DNA of 41,526 bases from Acidobacteriota bacterium (lineage in GTDB: Bacteria; Pseudomonadota; Alphaproteobacteria; Acetobacterales; Acetobacteraceae). The notes below the pieces were generated by a model. The model ran no database searches. It saw only the letters and a program-made list of their open reading frames with translations, and had not been told where the DNA came from. The translations under genes were made by a program, and so were the position numbers. Positions 8,563 through 17,447 of the stretch are shown piece after piece (positions within the stretch are counted from its first letter, which is position 1; each line of letters opens with the position of its first letter). The stretch lies in NCBI GenBank assembly GCA_903970435.1, contig CAJCIS010000012.1, forward strand, positions 1 through 41,526, written 5' to 3'.

Positions 8563-10642
8563 GAGGCTCGCCTGATGACAGGCGCATCAATACGTCGGCT
8601 GCGACCGCACCCTGGCCACGCGCACACACCATCAACGGATTGACGTCCAATTCCTGCAAAATGTTGTCGTTGGCCAAGGCAAAATCCTGAATGTAGCAAA
8701 TCGCGTCAATGGCAGCCTGCATATCCCCTTGCGGGCCGCCGCGAAAGCCGGCCAATAGCCGAGACACACGCAGGCCGTGCAATGAGGTGCTGATTTCGGC
8801 GCGTGAGGCCGGCAGCAGCAGGATAGCCGTGTCGCCGACCAGTTCGGCCAGCACGCCGCCGGAGCCCAGCATAAGATAGAGGCCAAGCGACGCATCGCGC
8901 GCAACGCCCACGATCAGTTCCGCAACGGTGCCGGTTACCATGCGCTCCACCAGAACCTGGCCGGTGATGGGCAGGAGTGCTGCCGCGGCAGCATGAACGG
9001 ACAAGCGGGAGTTGAGATTGAGGCGAACGGCGCCCTGTTCGGTTTTGTGCGCAAGCTGATCGCCAACGGCCTTGACCACGACGGGCATGCCGATTGCCGC
9101 AGCCGCGGTGGTCGCATCATCCGGTGTGTTGGCAAGTTCTCCGGTTGGCACGGGCACTCCGAAAACGGCGAGGCGACGCTTGCCGTTCCATTCCGACAAT
9201 GCTTTGGATCTGCCCTGCGCATTGAGCGGAGCCGTAAAATTATGCAAATGCTCCGTTTCGGCCCCCGCAGAAGCGGCGGCGGCGATTGCGGCGAGCGATT
9301 CCGCCAAACCGGACAACGGAACAATTCCCTGCCCGGCCAATGCGGCGGCGTGCTGTTCCGGCATGGTTTCGGGCAACGTGGCCAGCACTGCGGCGCGGCG
9401 GCCGGTTTGCGCCGCTGCATCGGCGAGCGCGGATGCCGCGATGTCCCAATCGGTCGTATCGCACTGATCGGGGCGGGGAAAATCCAGGATTAACAAGTTT
9501 ATGTCGGCGCCGGCGCGCATCATGGCGGCAAAGGTGGCGGTCAGCGCCGCTCGGTTGCGCCAACCGAACGTGTGGTAATCGAGCGGATTCGATACGCTGA
9601 CCAGTTCTGGCAAGGTGGCGGCAATGGCGGAAGCGGCCGATGTGGACAGAGGAACAAAATCGAGCCCGGCTGCCTCGGCCGCATCGGCGATGAGTGCCGC
9701 CTCGCCGCCCGAACAGCTCAGGCTGGCGATCTTGCGGCCGGGCAACGGTCCTTGCATATGCAGAAGCTTCAGCGTTTCCAGTAGCGTGGGAAGACTGTCC
9801 ACGCGGGCCATGCCGATGCGGCGAAAATATGCGTCTACCACCGCGTCCTGGCTGCCGAGCGCCGCCGTATGGCTTTGCGCAATGCGTGCACCATTTGCGG
9901 AACGACCGGTTTTCAGGACGACCACAGGAACACCCTGCGCACGCGCGCGGGCGGCCGCGGCCGCGAGCGCGGCGGGATCGGATATTCCCTCCATATGCAA
10001 ACCGATGGCGGTCACGCGGGGATCGTCGAGAACCGCGTGCATTGCGTCGGCGTGCCCCACGGAGGCGGCATTGCCGAGCGTCATCAGATAGCCGATGGGC
10101 AGCGCGCGGCGCTGCATGGTAAGATTGAGGCCAATGTTACCGGATTGCGTAATGATCGCAACGCCATTCTCCACCGGAGAGCCGCCGAACTGGTCGGGCC
10201 AGGTAAGCGCACGATCGAAGAAATTAAGATAGCCATAGCAGTTCGGCCCGAAGAAAGGCATGTCGCCGGCGGCTTGCATCAAACGCGCCTGCAAGGCCGG
10301 CCCGTCACCCCCGGATTCTGCAAATCCGGATGCGAAAGCAACGGCGCCCCCTGCGCCGATCCGCGCCAACTCGCCGATCAATTCGATACTGACGTGACGG
10401 TTCACGCCGAGGAAGGCTGCATCAGGCGGCGCGGGAAGATCGGCGACTGAGCGGAAGGTAGCCACGCCGGCCATTTCAGCAAGCCGAGGATGCACCGGCC
10501 ATATCTCGCCCGAGAAGCCGATCCTTGCATTTTGGCGCACGATTTCGGCGGCCGCATGGCCGCCGAACACCGCCAGCGTGCGTGGCCTGAGCAGCCGCGC
10601 CAGGCACGCTTGGGCCGACTTGCCGGTGAGGAGCGCGGTCAT
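8555..10642 (-). CDS. NDP-forming acyl-CoA synthetase, probable gamma-butyrobetaine/carnitine CoA ligase
   Basis: A 695-residue fused alpha-beta acid:CoA ligase of the ADP-forming acetyl-CoA synthetase superfamily. Residues 10-130 are the CoA-binding domain. About 150-300 is the succinyl-CoA-ligase-like domain, with the likely phospho-histidine H258 in SHTAALGS. About 470-690 is the ATP-grasp domain (VVVKAVGDQLAHKTEQGAV). It belongs to a different superfamily from AMP-forming CaiC but could do the same job of activating gamma-butyrobetaine, crotonobetaine or carnitine. It overlaps the acyl-CoA dehydrogenase by 4 bases and caiD by 8. Family is certain; substrate is inferred from neighbours. 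Confidence 0.85.
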   Translation of the reverse strand: MTALLTGKSAQACLARLLRPRTLAVFGGHAAAEIVRQNARIGFSGEIWPVHPRLAEMAGVATFRSVADLPAPPDAAFLGVNRHVSIELIGELARIGAGGAVAFASGFAESGGDGPALQARLMQAAGDMPFFGPNCYGYLNFFDRALTWPDQFGGSPVENGVAIITQSGNIGLNLTMQRRALPIGYLMTLGNAASVGHADAMHAVLDDPRVTAIGLHMEGISDPAALAAAAARARAQGVPVVVLKTGRSANGARIAQSHTAALGSQDAVVDAYFRRIGMARVDSLPTLLETLKLLHMQGPLPGRKIASLSCSGGEAALIADAAEAAGLDFVPLSTSAASAIAATLPELVSVSNPLDYHTFGWRNRAALTATFAAMMRAGADINLLILDFPRPDQCDTTDWDIAASALADAAAQTGRRAAVLATLPETMPEQHAAALAGQGIVPLSGLAESLAAIAAAASAGAETEHLHNFTAPLNAQGRSKALSEWNGKRRLAVFGVPVPTGELANTPDDATTAAAAIGMPVVVKAVGDQLAHKTEQGAVRLNLNSRLSVHAAAAALLPITGQVLVERMVTGTVAELIVGVARDASLGLYLMLGSGGVLAELVGDTAILLLPASRAEISTSLHGLRVSRLLAGFRGGPQGDMQAAIDAICYIQDFALANDNILQELDVNPLMVCARGQGAVAADVLMRLSSGEPHV

Positions 10643-11775
10643 GCGCCGAGCGGCCTTAGCAGCTCACGCGAAATGATATGGCGCTGAATTTCGCTGGTGC
10701 CGTCCCAGATGCGCTCGACCCGCGCATCGCGCCACAAACGCTCGAGCGGCAAATCCTCCATCAAGCCCATGCCGCCATGGATTTGCAGCGCCTGGTCCGC
10801 AACCCGCGAGAGCATTTCGGAGGCGAATAGTTTGGCCTGCGAGATTTCGCGATTCGCCGGCAGGCGCTGATCCAGGCGCCATGCGGCGGCAAGCGTCAGA
10901 TGGTCTGCCGCATCGATGCCGGTAATCATATCGGCGAGCTGGAACGATACGCCTTGAAATTTGCCGATCGCCTGGCCAAACTGCCTGCGCTGTGCGGCGT
11001 AGTTCAAGGCGAGATCGAACGCCCGCCGCGCGCGGCCGACACAGAGCGCCGCGACCGACAGCCGGGTCGCGTGCAACCAGGTGTTTGCCATGGCAAAACC
11101 CTGGCCCTCCTGGCCGAGTATTTGTGCGTCGGGCAGACGGCAATCCTCGAACGACAGGATGCAGTTCTGGTAGCCACGGTGCGAGACGGATCGGTAGCCC
11201 GGGCGAATCTCGAAGCCTGGTGTGCCGCGATCGACCAGGAACGCGGTGATTCGTTTCGTATCAGTTGCCACGAAAACAATCAGGAAATCGGCAATGTCGG
11301 CATGGCTGATGAAGTGCTTTGTACCGTTCAGTATCCAATCGCCGCCAGCCCGCCGTGCGGTGCATTTCATGCCGCGAAGGTCGGAACCGGCCTCGGGTTC
11401 GGTCATGGCTAGCGCGTCCATCCTTTCGCCGCGGACGGCCGGATACAGATAGCGCGCCTTCTGATCCTCGTTGGCGGCGCAGAGGATGTTGGAGGGACGG
11501 CCCCAGAAGACGCCAAGTGCCATGCTGGCGCGACCGAGTTCACGTTCCAGGAGTGTAAAGGTGAGATGGTCCAATCCGCCGCCGCCGAATTCGGTGGGAA
11601 TGTTGGGCGCATAAAAACCCAGATCCAGCACCTTGCGGCGAATCGCCGCGCCGAGCTCGGGCAGCACCACGCCGGTGCGCTCGATGTGCGGTTCGAGAGG
11701 ATAAAGCTCGGTTTCGACGAAGCCGCGAACGGTGTCGACAACCATCTGCTGTTCGTGGGTGAGGCCGAAATCCAT
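10639..11775 (-). CDS. Acyl-CoA dehydrogenase, probable gamma-butyrobetainyl-CoA dehydrogenase
   Basis: A 378-residue flavin acyl-CoA dehydrogenase with the complete fold. An N-terminal helical domain is followed by the FAD/substrate loop MTEPEAGSDLRGMK at about 120-133. The C-terminal segment has QIHGGMGLMEDLPLER and the closing GTSEIQR at 359-365. Its position between the thioesterase and the NDP-forming synthetase suggests it oxidises gamma-butyrobetainyl-CoA to crotonobetainyl-CoA (the reverse sense of CaiA). It lies 22 bases after the thioesterase and overlaps the synthetase as ATGA. Electrons would go to ETF, which is not encoded here. Substrate is inference. Confidence 0.84.
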   Translation of the reverse strand: MDFGLTHEQQMVVDTVRGFVETELYPLEPHIERTGVVLPELGAAIRRKVLDLGFYAPNIPTEFGGGGLDHLTFTLLERELGRASMALGVFWGRPSNILCAANEDQKARYLYPAVRGERMDALAMTEPEAGSDLRGMKCTARRAGGDWILNGTKHFISHADIADFLIVFVATDTKRITAFLVDRGTPGFEIRPGYRSVSHRGYQNCILSFEDCRLPDAQILGQEGQGFAMANTWLHATRLSVAALCVGRARRAFDLALNYAAQRRQFGQAIGKFQGVSFQLADMITGIDAADHLTLAAAWRLDQRLPANREISQAKLFASEMLSRVADQALQIHGGMGLMEDLPLERLWRDARVERIWDGTSEIQRHIISRELLRPLGA

Positions 11776-11797
11776 CAGGACATCCGATGATAGCGCA

Positions 11798-12265
11798 TCA
11801 TGCCCGCACCCAATGCCGGCTTACGGCGGGTTGCGGTGCCGCACCCGTGGCAACGGCCGCGATCCGCGCCGCAATCTCAGGATGAAATTCGCTCGACCGC
11901 ACCACGCGCTTGTCGACGTGCAATGCTTGCAGCTCGATGATCGCAAGTGTTTCGGCATCATCCCGGCGCACCATCGTGTGGTGCAGCCGCAATCGCTTTT
12001 CGTCATAGGCGAGGAGGCGCGTGCCAATGCGCAACGCCTCACCCTCATGCGCCTCGGCCAAGTATCGAATATGTGCTTCCACGGTATAGAGCGACACGTG
12101 CTCGCGCCGGCGGAACGCATCGTCGAACCCGACATGGTCGTAAAAAGCATCGGTGGCGTCGCCGAACACAAGCACGTAATACGCTTCGTTCATGTGGTGA
12201 TTATAGTCGACCCATTCCGGGCGGACAGTTGCTTCGTGCAGCCAAAAAACGCCGGTGTCAGACAT
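11798..12265 (-). CDS. cdhB: Hotdog-fold acyl-CoA thioesterase, CdhB-like (betainyl-CoA/carnitinyl-CoA)
   Basis: A 155-residue 4HBT-type thioesterase. [17 protein letters not shown] at 15-31 is the family active-site pattern (acid D20 with the HMN turn). Length and neighbourhood match the thioesterase that accompanies carnitine dehydrogenase and the DUF849 cleavage enzyme in Pseudomonas and rhizobial carnitine clusters. There it releases glycine betaine from betainyl-CoA. The start [11 protein letters not shown] at 12265 overlaps the cdhA stop by 8 bases (ATGTCTGA). An in-frame extension to 12331 lies inside cdhA and was not used. Confidence 0.85.
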   Translation of the reverse strand: MSDTGVFWLHEATVRPEWVDYNHHMNEAYYVLVFGDATDAFYDHVGFDDAFRRREHVSLYTVEAHIRYLAEAHEGEALRIGTRLLAYDEKRLRLHHTMVRRDDAETLAIIELQALHVDKRVVRSSEFHPEIAARIAAVATGAAPQPAVSRHWVRA

Positions 12266-13235
12266 CTTGCGCCATGCCGTGACGGGCTTTGACAGCGGCA
12301 ATCGTCTGTTGCACGCTGATGAGCGCGTCATCGCGATATCGTTCCAGTTCGGCGATGGAGCGGCCGCCGGCCTGCGCCAGCGTGCCTTCTACCATGCGGT
12401 CGATCAATGTGTCCGTCAATTCGGGGGCTTGCAGCTTGGTCCAAGGAAGTTTCAGGGCGGGGCCAAATTGTTCCAGCATGTGGCGCATGCCGGCGTCGCC
12501 GCCGGCAAGGTGATAGATCTGGCAGGTGCCCATAAAACTCCAGCGCAGGCCCGGGCCGAAACGGATGGAATCGTCGAGTTCGGCCGTTGTCGCCACGCCC
12601 TCTGCCACCATGTGCAGGATTTCGCGCCACAGGGCTTCCTGCAAACGGTCCGCAATATAGCCGGGCACTTCGGTGCGCACGCGCAGCGGATGCATGCCGA
12701 TGCGGCGGTAGAAATCTGTTGCAATGTCCAGCGAACCCGCTTGTGTCGCGTCGCCGCCGACGATTTCGACGAGCGGCAGTAGATACACCGGGTTGAAGGG
12801 ATGGCCGACAAGCACGCGGCCGGGATGGGCGCAGTCGCGTTGGAAGTTTGTCGGCAGCAGGCCGGAGGAACTGGAGGCGATGATAACATCGGGGCGGGCG
12901 GCCGCGTCCACGCGCGCCAGCAGCGTACGCTTCAGATCCTCGACCTCGGGGGCGCTTTCCTGAATGAAGTCGGCGTCGCGGACGGCATCTTCGACGGTTT
13001 CGCAAAAGCACAGGCGAGATGGATCGGCGCCCGCGGCAAGGCCGACGCGGGTGAGTGCCGGCCAGGCGTTCTCGATTTTGGCTCGCAATGACCGTTCGGC
13101 GTTCGGGGCCGGGTCCCAGGCCGTGATGTCCAGGCCGTGCGCCAGGCATCGTGCCGCCCAGCCGGCGCCGATCACACCTGTGCCGACGATGGCGACTTTG
13201 TTGAGGCTCATGGCGGTTTCTGGATGATTCTGCAT
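12258..13235 (-). CDS. cdhA: L-carnitine 3-dehydrogenase
   Basis: A 325-residue NAD-dependent dehydrogenase of the 3-hydroxyacyl-CoA dehydrogenase family. The nucleotide motif GTGVIGAG is at 18-25. [47 protein letters not shown] and AELERYRDD match carnitine dehydrogenases closely. It oxidises L-carnitine to 3-dehydrocarnitine in the cytoplasm. Two starts are possible, ATG at 13235 or ATG at 13211 (MSLNKVAIV). Neither has a clear ribosome site; the shorter fits family lengths slightly better. It heads the tightly packed part of the cluster, separated from cdhC by 238 bases that hold a repeat element. Confidence 0.93.
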   Translation of the reverse strand: MQNHPETAMSLNKVAIVGTGVIGAGWAARCLAHGLDITAWDPAPNAERSLRAKIENAWPALTRVGLAAGADPSRLCFCETVEDAVRDADFIQESAPEVEDLKRTLLARVDAAARPDVIIASSSSGLLPTNFQRDCAHPGRVLVGHPFNPVYLLPLVEIVGGDATQAGSLDIATDFYRRIGMHPLRVRTEVPGYIADRLQEALWREILHMVAEGVATTAELDDSIRFGPGLRWSFMGTCQIYHLAGGDAGMRHMLEQFGPALKLPWTKLQAPELTDTLIDRMVEGTLAQAGGRSIAELERYRDDALISVQQTIAAVKARHGMAQDV

Positions 13236-13339
13236 GGCATTGGGTCGATCTAGCTCGCCTCTTCCATCCTAGTAGATAAATCCATTGAAAGAGTTCGGAG
13301 CATTCCAGAAAAAACCAGCAAGGAAGCGCCGCCGCGGGC

Positions 13340-13389
13340 AACAGACAAAAGTTTTTTGGTTCTTTTTTTCAAAAAAGAACTGCTTCCTT
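13340..13389 (-). repeat. AT-rich double-hairpin element, copy a
   Basis: Full consensus copy: GTTCTTTTTT with AAAAAAGAAC, then CAAAAAACTTTTG and CTGTT. It lies in the 238-base gap between cdhC and cdhA, about 85 bases after the cdhC stop, so it could separate the cdhRC part from the cdhA-led operon. A second GCTTCCTT lies just beyond its CTGTT end (13318-13326 region), making the whole 72 bases an imperfect inverted repeat. Confidence 0.92.
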
Positions 13390-13473
13390 GGCGCTGGTCT
13401 GTCTTTAGAGGCCAAGAATTTCATTGCGTTCAACTGCGCCATATTGTGGGCACCAAGTGTAAGATTCGATCCA

Positions 13474-14361
13474 CTAGGGTCTGGCCTTGAGGCCGAGCTT
13501 GCGGCGGGCCTCGGCGGGGGTTACCGCGCGGGCGCCCATGAGTTCGATGATTTTTCGTGCGCGGTCCACCAACGATCCGTTGCTGGCAAACACGCCACGA
13601 TCGAGATACAGATTATCCTCCAGCCCCACGCGCACATGGCCGCCGAGGATGACGGCCTGTGCCACCATGGGCATTTGCGAACGGCCGATGCCAAAGCCGG
13701 CCCAGATGGCGCCGGGCGGAACGTTGTCGGCCATTGCCTTCATCGAAATGGTATCGGCCGGCGCGCCCCAGGGAATGCCGAGGCAGAACTGAAACAAGGG
13801 CGGTGCGTCCAGCAACCCTTCGGCCAACATCTGTTTGGCGAACCAGAGATGGCCGGTGTCGAATATTTCGAGCTCGGGCTTTACGCCGAGTTCCTGGATG
13901 CGTCTGGCGCCGGCGCGCAGGTAATCCGGCGTGCTGATATAGATCATGTTGCCGTCGCCGAAATTCAGCGTGCCGCAATCCAGCGTGCAGATTTCCGGCA
14001 GCAGGCGCTCGACATGCACGAGGCGTTCCAGCGGGCCGACCAGATCGGTACCGGGTCCGGCAATTTTCGGATCGGTGTCGCCAAGCTGGAAGTCGCCGCC
14101 CATGCCGGCGGTGAGGTTGATGATGACATCGGTGTCGCTGGCGCGAATGCGTTCCACCACTTCGGCGTACAGGTTCGGGTCGCGGCTGAATTTGCCGGTA
14201 TCGGGATTACGCACATGGATGTGCGCCACCGCGGCGCCGGCGCGGGCCGCTTCGATAGCGGCGTCGGCGATTTGCGCGGGTGTCACCGGAATGGCCGGAT
14301 GCTTGCCCGCGGTGTCGCCGGCGCCGGTCACCGCACAGGTGATGATGACGTCGCTGTTCAT
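13474..14361 (-). CDS. cdhC: 3-dehydrocarnitine cleavage enzyme (DUF849/BKACE), glycine-betaine-forming
   Basis: A 295-residue beta-keto acid cleavage enzyme. [13 protein letters not shown] at the N-terminus, the metal-binding AHIHVRNP (H47, H49), [24 protein letters not shown] and [12 protein letters not shown] are the family core. The whole closely resembles the Pseudomonas dehydrocarnitine enzyme. It condenses 3-dehydrocarnitine with acetyl-CoA to give acetoacetate and betainyl-CoA. The start MNSDVII at 14361 is chosen by homology. The reading frame stays open to 14502 only because it runs through a repeat element, giving a false MKKRTKKL start. No good ribosome site precedes the ATG; a GGAG lies about 14 bases upstream. 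Confidence 0.93.
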   Translation of the reverse strand: MNSDVIITCAVTGAGDTAGKHPAIPVTPAQIADAAIEAARAGAAVAHIHVRNPDTGKFSRDPNLYAEVVERIRASDTDVIINLTAGMGGDFQLGDTDPKIAGPGTDLVGPLERLVHVERLLPEICTLDCGTLNFGDGNMIYISTPDYLRAGARRIQELGVKPELEIFDTGHLWFAKQMLAEGLLDAPPLFQFCLGIPWGAPADTISMKAMADNVPPGAIWAGFGIGRSQMPMVAQAVILGGHVRVGLEDNLYLDRGVFASNGSLVDRARKIIELMGARAVTPAEARRKLGLKARP

Positions 14362-14470
14362 GAGGGGAAAATCAAGCTCCTGGCCGCCACGCAGGATGTT
14401 CGTGCGCCGATCGCATCGCATGTCTGCCCGCGCCAACGGCATGACGGAATACGACAATAGCGCCACCAAT

Positions 14471-14519
14471 AGAGTCAAAAGTTTTTTGGTTCTTTTTTTC
14501 AAAAAAGAACTGCTTCCTT
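14471..14519 (-). repeat. AT-rich double-hairpin element, copy b
   Basis: Full consensus copy whose first bases make up the cdhR stop codon on the minus strand (TAAGGAAGC). It lies between cdhR and cdhC, which are transcribed in the same direction, and it leaves about 110 bases for a cdhC promoter. Confidence 0.92.
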
Positions 14520-15513
14520 ACGTCCGTAACGAAGGTACGATCTCCCGGGCCCGCGAAGCACGTTCCGCGGTCGGCGGCCGCCCCGCCCAGGCGCGATAGG
14601 CGCGGGAAAAATGCGCCGCCGCGCCAAAGCCGCAGGCGACCGTGATTTCCACCACCGAGAGGTCGGTATATTGCAGCAGCGCACGGGCCCGTTGCAGGCG
14701 CAGATCGAGATAGTAGCGCTGCGGGGACAGGCGGAAATGGCGCTGGAACATGCGCTCCAACTGGCGGCGGGACACGCCGGCGGCCTCGCACAGCGTATCG
14801 ATGCGCAGCACTTCTTCCAGGTGCGTTTCCATCAGTTCGATGGCGCGGGCAAAGCCGGGGCGGGAAATGCCCTCGCGCGCGTCCGGCTCCATGCGCTGGC
14901 GTTCCTGCGGGTCGCGGATTTTGGCGTGGATGAACTGGTCGGACACGGCGGCGGCCAGTTGCTGCCCATGCCGCAAGCGGATCAGATGCAGCATCATGTC
15001 CAGCGCCGCGGTGCCGCCGGCGCAGGTGAAGCGGGTGCGGTCGATGATGAAAAGCCCTGCGCCGACATCCACCCTGGGGAACTGCTCGGCGAAACTGTCC
15101 AGGCATTCCCAGTGCGTGGTGGCGCGGTAGCCGTCGAGCAAGCCGGACCAGGCCAGCAGAAAACTGCCGGTGTCGATGGAGCCCAGGGTGACGCCGGCCC
15201 GGTCCAGGCGCTTGAGCCACAGGGCGGTGGGGCGATCGTAGGCTGCCTCCGGCTCGAAGGATGCGGCAACGACTAGCTTGTCGTAGTGCGCCGCCTCCAG
15301 CATGGCGCAGTCGGCGAGCAGGGTGAGATTGCTGCTGGCGGCGACCGGGCCGCCGCTCTGGGAGATGATTTCCCATCGATAAAGCGTGCGTTGCGCCAGC
15401 CGGTTGGCGACGCGCAACGGCTCCAGGGCGGAGACGAAGGCCATCATGGAGAATTTCGGCAGGAGCAGGAAGCCGATGGTTTCCGGCTGGTCGGAGGTGG
15501 GGGGAACGATCAT
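14518..15513 (-). CDS. cdhR: GlxA/AraC-family transcriptional regulator, CdhR/GbdR-like
   Basis: A 331-residue regulator. Residues about 12-190 are a DJ-1/PfpI-like sensor domain. About 225-320 is an AraC DNA-binding domain with two helix-turn-helices (IDTLCEAAGVSRRQLERMFQRH, then VVEITVACGFGAAAHFSRAYRAWAG, described by its key parts). The same domain pair occurs in CdhR and GbdR, which activate carnitine and betaine genes. It is first in the cluster and transcribed with it, so it probably activates its own cluster when carnitine or betaine is present. Its TAA stop at 14518-14520 is built into the edge of a repeat element. Ligand is inferred from context. Confidence 0.88.
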   Translation of the reverse strand: MIVPPTSDQPETIGFLLLPKFSMMAFVSALEPLRVANRLAQRTLYRWEIISQSGGPVAASSNLTLLADCAMLEAAHYDKLVVAASFEPEAAYDRPTALWLKRLDRAGVTLGSIDTGSFLLAWSGLLDGYRATTHWECLDSFAEQFPRVDVGAGLFIIDRTRFTCAGGTAALDMMLHLIRLRHGQQLAAAVSDQFIHAKIRDPQERQRMEPDAREGISRPGFARAIELMETHLEEVLRIDTLCEAAGVSRRQLERMFQRHFRLSPQRYYLDLRLQRARALLQYTDLSVVEITVACGFGAAAHFSRAYRAWAGRPPTAERASRAREIVPSLRT

Positions 15514-15587
15514 GGGACGGCGAAAGCAAATACGCCTTTTTGAAGAAATCAGCCAAGAACGCCTGGCCGGGGGGCAATAAGGCGCCG

Positions 15588-15674
15588 CCTTGATCTTGAT
15601 TGCCTCCGGCGGGCGGGGGTTTCACCCCCCTGCACCCGCCACCAGCGTGCCCCCACCGGCGTGCCGCCGGCGTC
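15588..15674 (+). repeat. GC-rich double-hairpin intergenic repeat, copy 1
   Basis: Begins CCTTGATCTTGA, continues through GCCTCCGGCGGGCGGGGG, then TTTCA and CCCCCC, and ends with CCGGCG-TGC-CGCCGG-CGTC. The G-run/C-run and the CCGGCG/CGCCGG arms each form a hairpin. The same modules in the same order recur at 41443-41526 with small insertions and deletions, so this is a dispersed repeat and not local structure only. Confidence 0.75.
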
Positions 15675-15719
15675 GCAAGGTCGAGAAAGGGCGGAGTCGG
15701 CCGCGGGCCTCAGCCAGGC

Positions 15720-15748
15720 TTGACGGCGCGGCCGCGGCGACTTATGAT
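15720..15748 (+). promoter_or_regulatory. Sigma70-type promoter for the P450-ferredoxin pair
   Basis: TTGACG at 15720-15725 and TATGAT at 15743-15748 are separated by exactly 17 bases. Transcription would start near 15755, about 70 bases before the P450 ATG. This is the best consensus promoter I see in the window. The call rests on sequence match only. Confidence 0.6.
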
Positions 15749-15823
15749 CCACACTGTATCAGAAGGTGGGCGTCGGCTCAGCTTGCATCGGCCGCTGTCG
15801 GACGTATCCAAAAGGACATCGAA

Positions 15824-17386
15824 ATGAACGCGATGGGTGAGGGCTTTGTCCACTGGGATCCCTACGATCCCAAATATTTCGCCAACCCATACCCGGCGTT
15901 CCGCCGGCTGCGCGAGGAAGCGCCGCTTTATTACAATGAACAGTACGATTTCTATGCCGTGAGCCGGTACGAGGATGTCGAGCGGGGGCTTGGCGATCGC
16001 GACACCTTCATTTCCGGCCGTGGCGGCATTCTGGAAATCATCAAGCAGAACGTGCCGATACCGCCCGGCGTGTTCATCTTCGAGGATCCGCCGCTCCACA
16101 CAATCCATCGCGGCCTGCTCACGCGGATATTTACACCGAAAAAGATGGCGGCGCTTGAGCCGCAAATCCGCGCCTTCTGCGCGCGCGCGCTGGATCCCCT
16201 GGTCGAGGGTGGCGAATTCAATTTCATCGACGATCTCGGCGCCGACATGCCGATGCGCGTGATCGGCATGCTGCTCGGCATCCCCGAAGAGGACCTCAAG
16301 GACGTTCAGCACCGCGCCAATGAATCGCTGCGCACCGAACCGGGCAAGCCGCAGGATTACAGCGGCCACAGCTTTGCCGGCCAGGGCTTCGATGAATACA
16401 TCGACTGGCGGGCCAGGAACCCGTCGGATGATTTGATGACGGAACTTCTGAACGCCACGTTTGTCGACGAGAAGGGCGAGACGCGGCGGCTCACCCGCGA
16501 GGAAGTTCTCATCTTCATCAATATTCTGGCCGGCGCCGGCAACGAAACGACCAACCGCCTGATCGGATGGACGGGCAAGGTGCTGGCCGAGCACCCCGAT
16601 CAGCGGCGGCAGATTTATGAAAACCGCGGGCTCATTCCGCAGGCGATCGAAGAGATTCTGCGCTTCGAGCCGCCGGGTCCCTCGGTCGGCCGCTACGTGG
16701 CAACGGACACTGAATTCCAGGGCACGACTGTGCCCAAGGGCAGCGCCCTGCTCTGCCTTGTGGGGGCCGCGAACCGCGACCCGGGCAAATTCGCCGATGG
16801 GGATAGTTTCAATATCAACCGGGCGCGTGTGCCGCATCTGACGTTCGGCTATGGGTTTCATGCCTGCCTGGGCAACGCGCTTGCGCGCGTGGAGGGGCGG
16901 ATTGCACTGGATGAGTTGTTGAACCGTTTCCCGGAATGGGATGTGGACCTGGCGAACGCGCACCTGTCCTCCACCTCGACGGTGCGCGGCTGGGAAACGC
17001 TGCCGGCCTTTACGCCGAAGGCGCGCCGGCGCGGGCGGTCCACGCCGGAGGCGCGCCGAGAGGCCGCGGAGCCCGCGGCAGCACAGGCTCCGGCCGGCGC
17101 GGAGCGGTGGAAGATGACCATGAAGACGCCGATGGGGCCTCAGGAAATGGTCATGCAGATTGTCCGAGCGGGCGATATGTTCTCTGGCCGGATCGAGAGT
17201 CCCATGGGCTCGGAGCCCATCAACAACGGCAAGATCGCCGGCGAAACGCTGACCTGGACGATGGAGGTGAAAAAGCCGACCTCCATCAAGGTGAGCTTCG
17301 ACGTGAAAATACAGGGCGACACCCTGACGGGCCACGCCAAGCTGGGCCTGTTCGGCAAGGCGCCCGTGATCGGCCAGCGCGCCTAG
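15824..17386 (+). CDS. Cytochrome P450 with C-terminal accessory beta-domain
   Basis: A 520-residue soluble class I P450. I-helix AGAGNETT is at 236-243, ExxR at E277-R280 (EEILR), and the haem loop [10 protein letters not shown] has ligand C348. A normal bacterial P450 ends near residue 400. Here a basic, Ala/Pro-rich linker (about 400-426) leads to an extra domain of about 95 residues (427-520). That domain has repeated MG and G-D-T-L turns ([40 protein letters not shown]), like a small all-beta fold. The start at 15824 has AAGGA 8 bases upstream; the open frame to 15590 lacks this. The ferredoxin follows 61 bases later and is the likely partner. Substrate unknown. Confidence 0.9.
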   Translation: MNAMGEGFVHWDPYDPKYFANPYPAFRRLREEAPLYYNEQYDFYAVSRYEDVERGLGDRDTFISGRGGILEIIKQNVPIPPGVFIFEDPPLHTIHRGLLTRIFTPKKMAALEPQIRAFCARALDPLVEGGEFNFIDDLGADMPMRVIGMLLGIPEEDLKDVQHRANESLRTEPGKPQDYSGHSFAGQGFDEYIDWRARNPSDDLMTELLNATFVDEKGETRRLTREEVLIFINILAGAGNETTNRLIGWTGKVLAEHPDQRRQIYENRGLIPQAIEEILRFEPPGPSVGRYVATDTEFQGTTVPKGSALLCLVGAANRDPGKFADGDSFNINRARVPHLTFGYGFHACLGNALARVEGRIALDELLNRFPEWDVDLANAHLSSTSTVRGWETLPAFTPKARRRGRSTPEARREAAEPAAAQAPAGAERWKMTMKTPMGPQEMVMQIVRAGDMFSGRIESPMGSEPINNGKIAGETLTWTMEVKKPTSIKVSFDVKIQGDTLTGHAKLGLFGKAPVIGQRA

Positions 17387-17447
17387 CCGCACCGGCCGGG
17401 GATTGCACGGTACGTTGCACCGGCACTCAATTTCAGGACGCGGATTT

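Larger units (their letters stand above)
15514..15823. other. Intergenic region between divergent regulator and P450 operon
   Basis: A 310-base gap without a gene. It holds a GC-rich double-hairpin repeat (15588-15674), a well-formed sigma70-type promoter pointing right (15720-15748), and a ribosome site AAGGA just before the P450 start. Reading frames through it continue the P450 frame to 15590 but look non-coding. Confidence 0.6.

Noticed and set aside
13389-13473. Possible small gene between repeat copy a and cdhC
   Set aside because: No start with a ribosome site and no frame of useful length; treated as 3' untranslated sequence of cdhC.
14362-14502. N-terminal extension of cdhC beginning MKKRTKKLL
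   Set aside because: Comes from translating repeat copy b. Related false segments ([18 protein letters not shown]) appear wherever a frame crosses a copy.
15535-15560. Possible sixteenth copy of the AT-rich element (CTTTTTGAAGAAATC)
   Set aside because: Only a fragment resembles the stem; no second arm, no GGAAG or CTGTT end.
15590-15823. Longer N-terminus for the first P450
   Set aside because: The extension crosses a dispersed repeat and the promoter, and the P450 family N-terminus begins at the AAGGA-preceded ATG at 15824.
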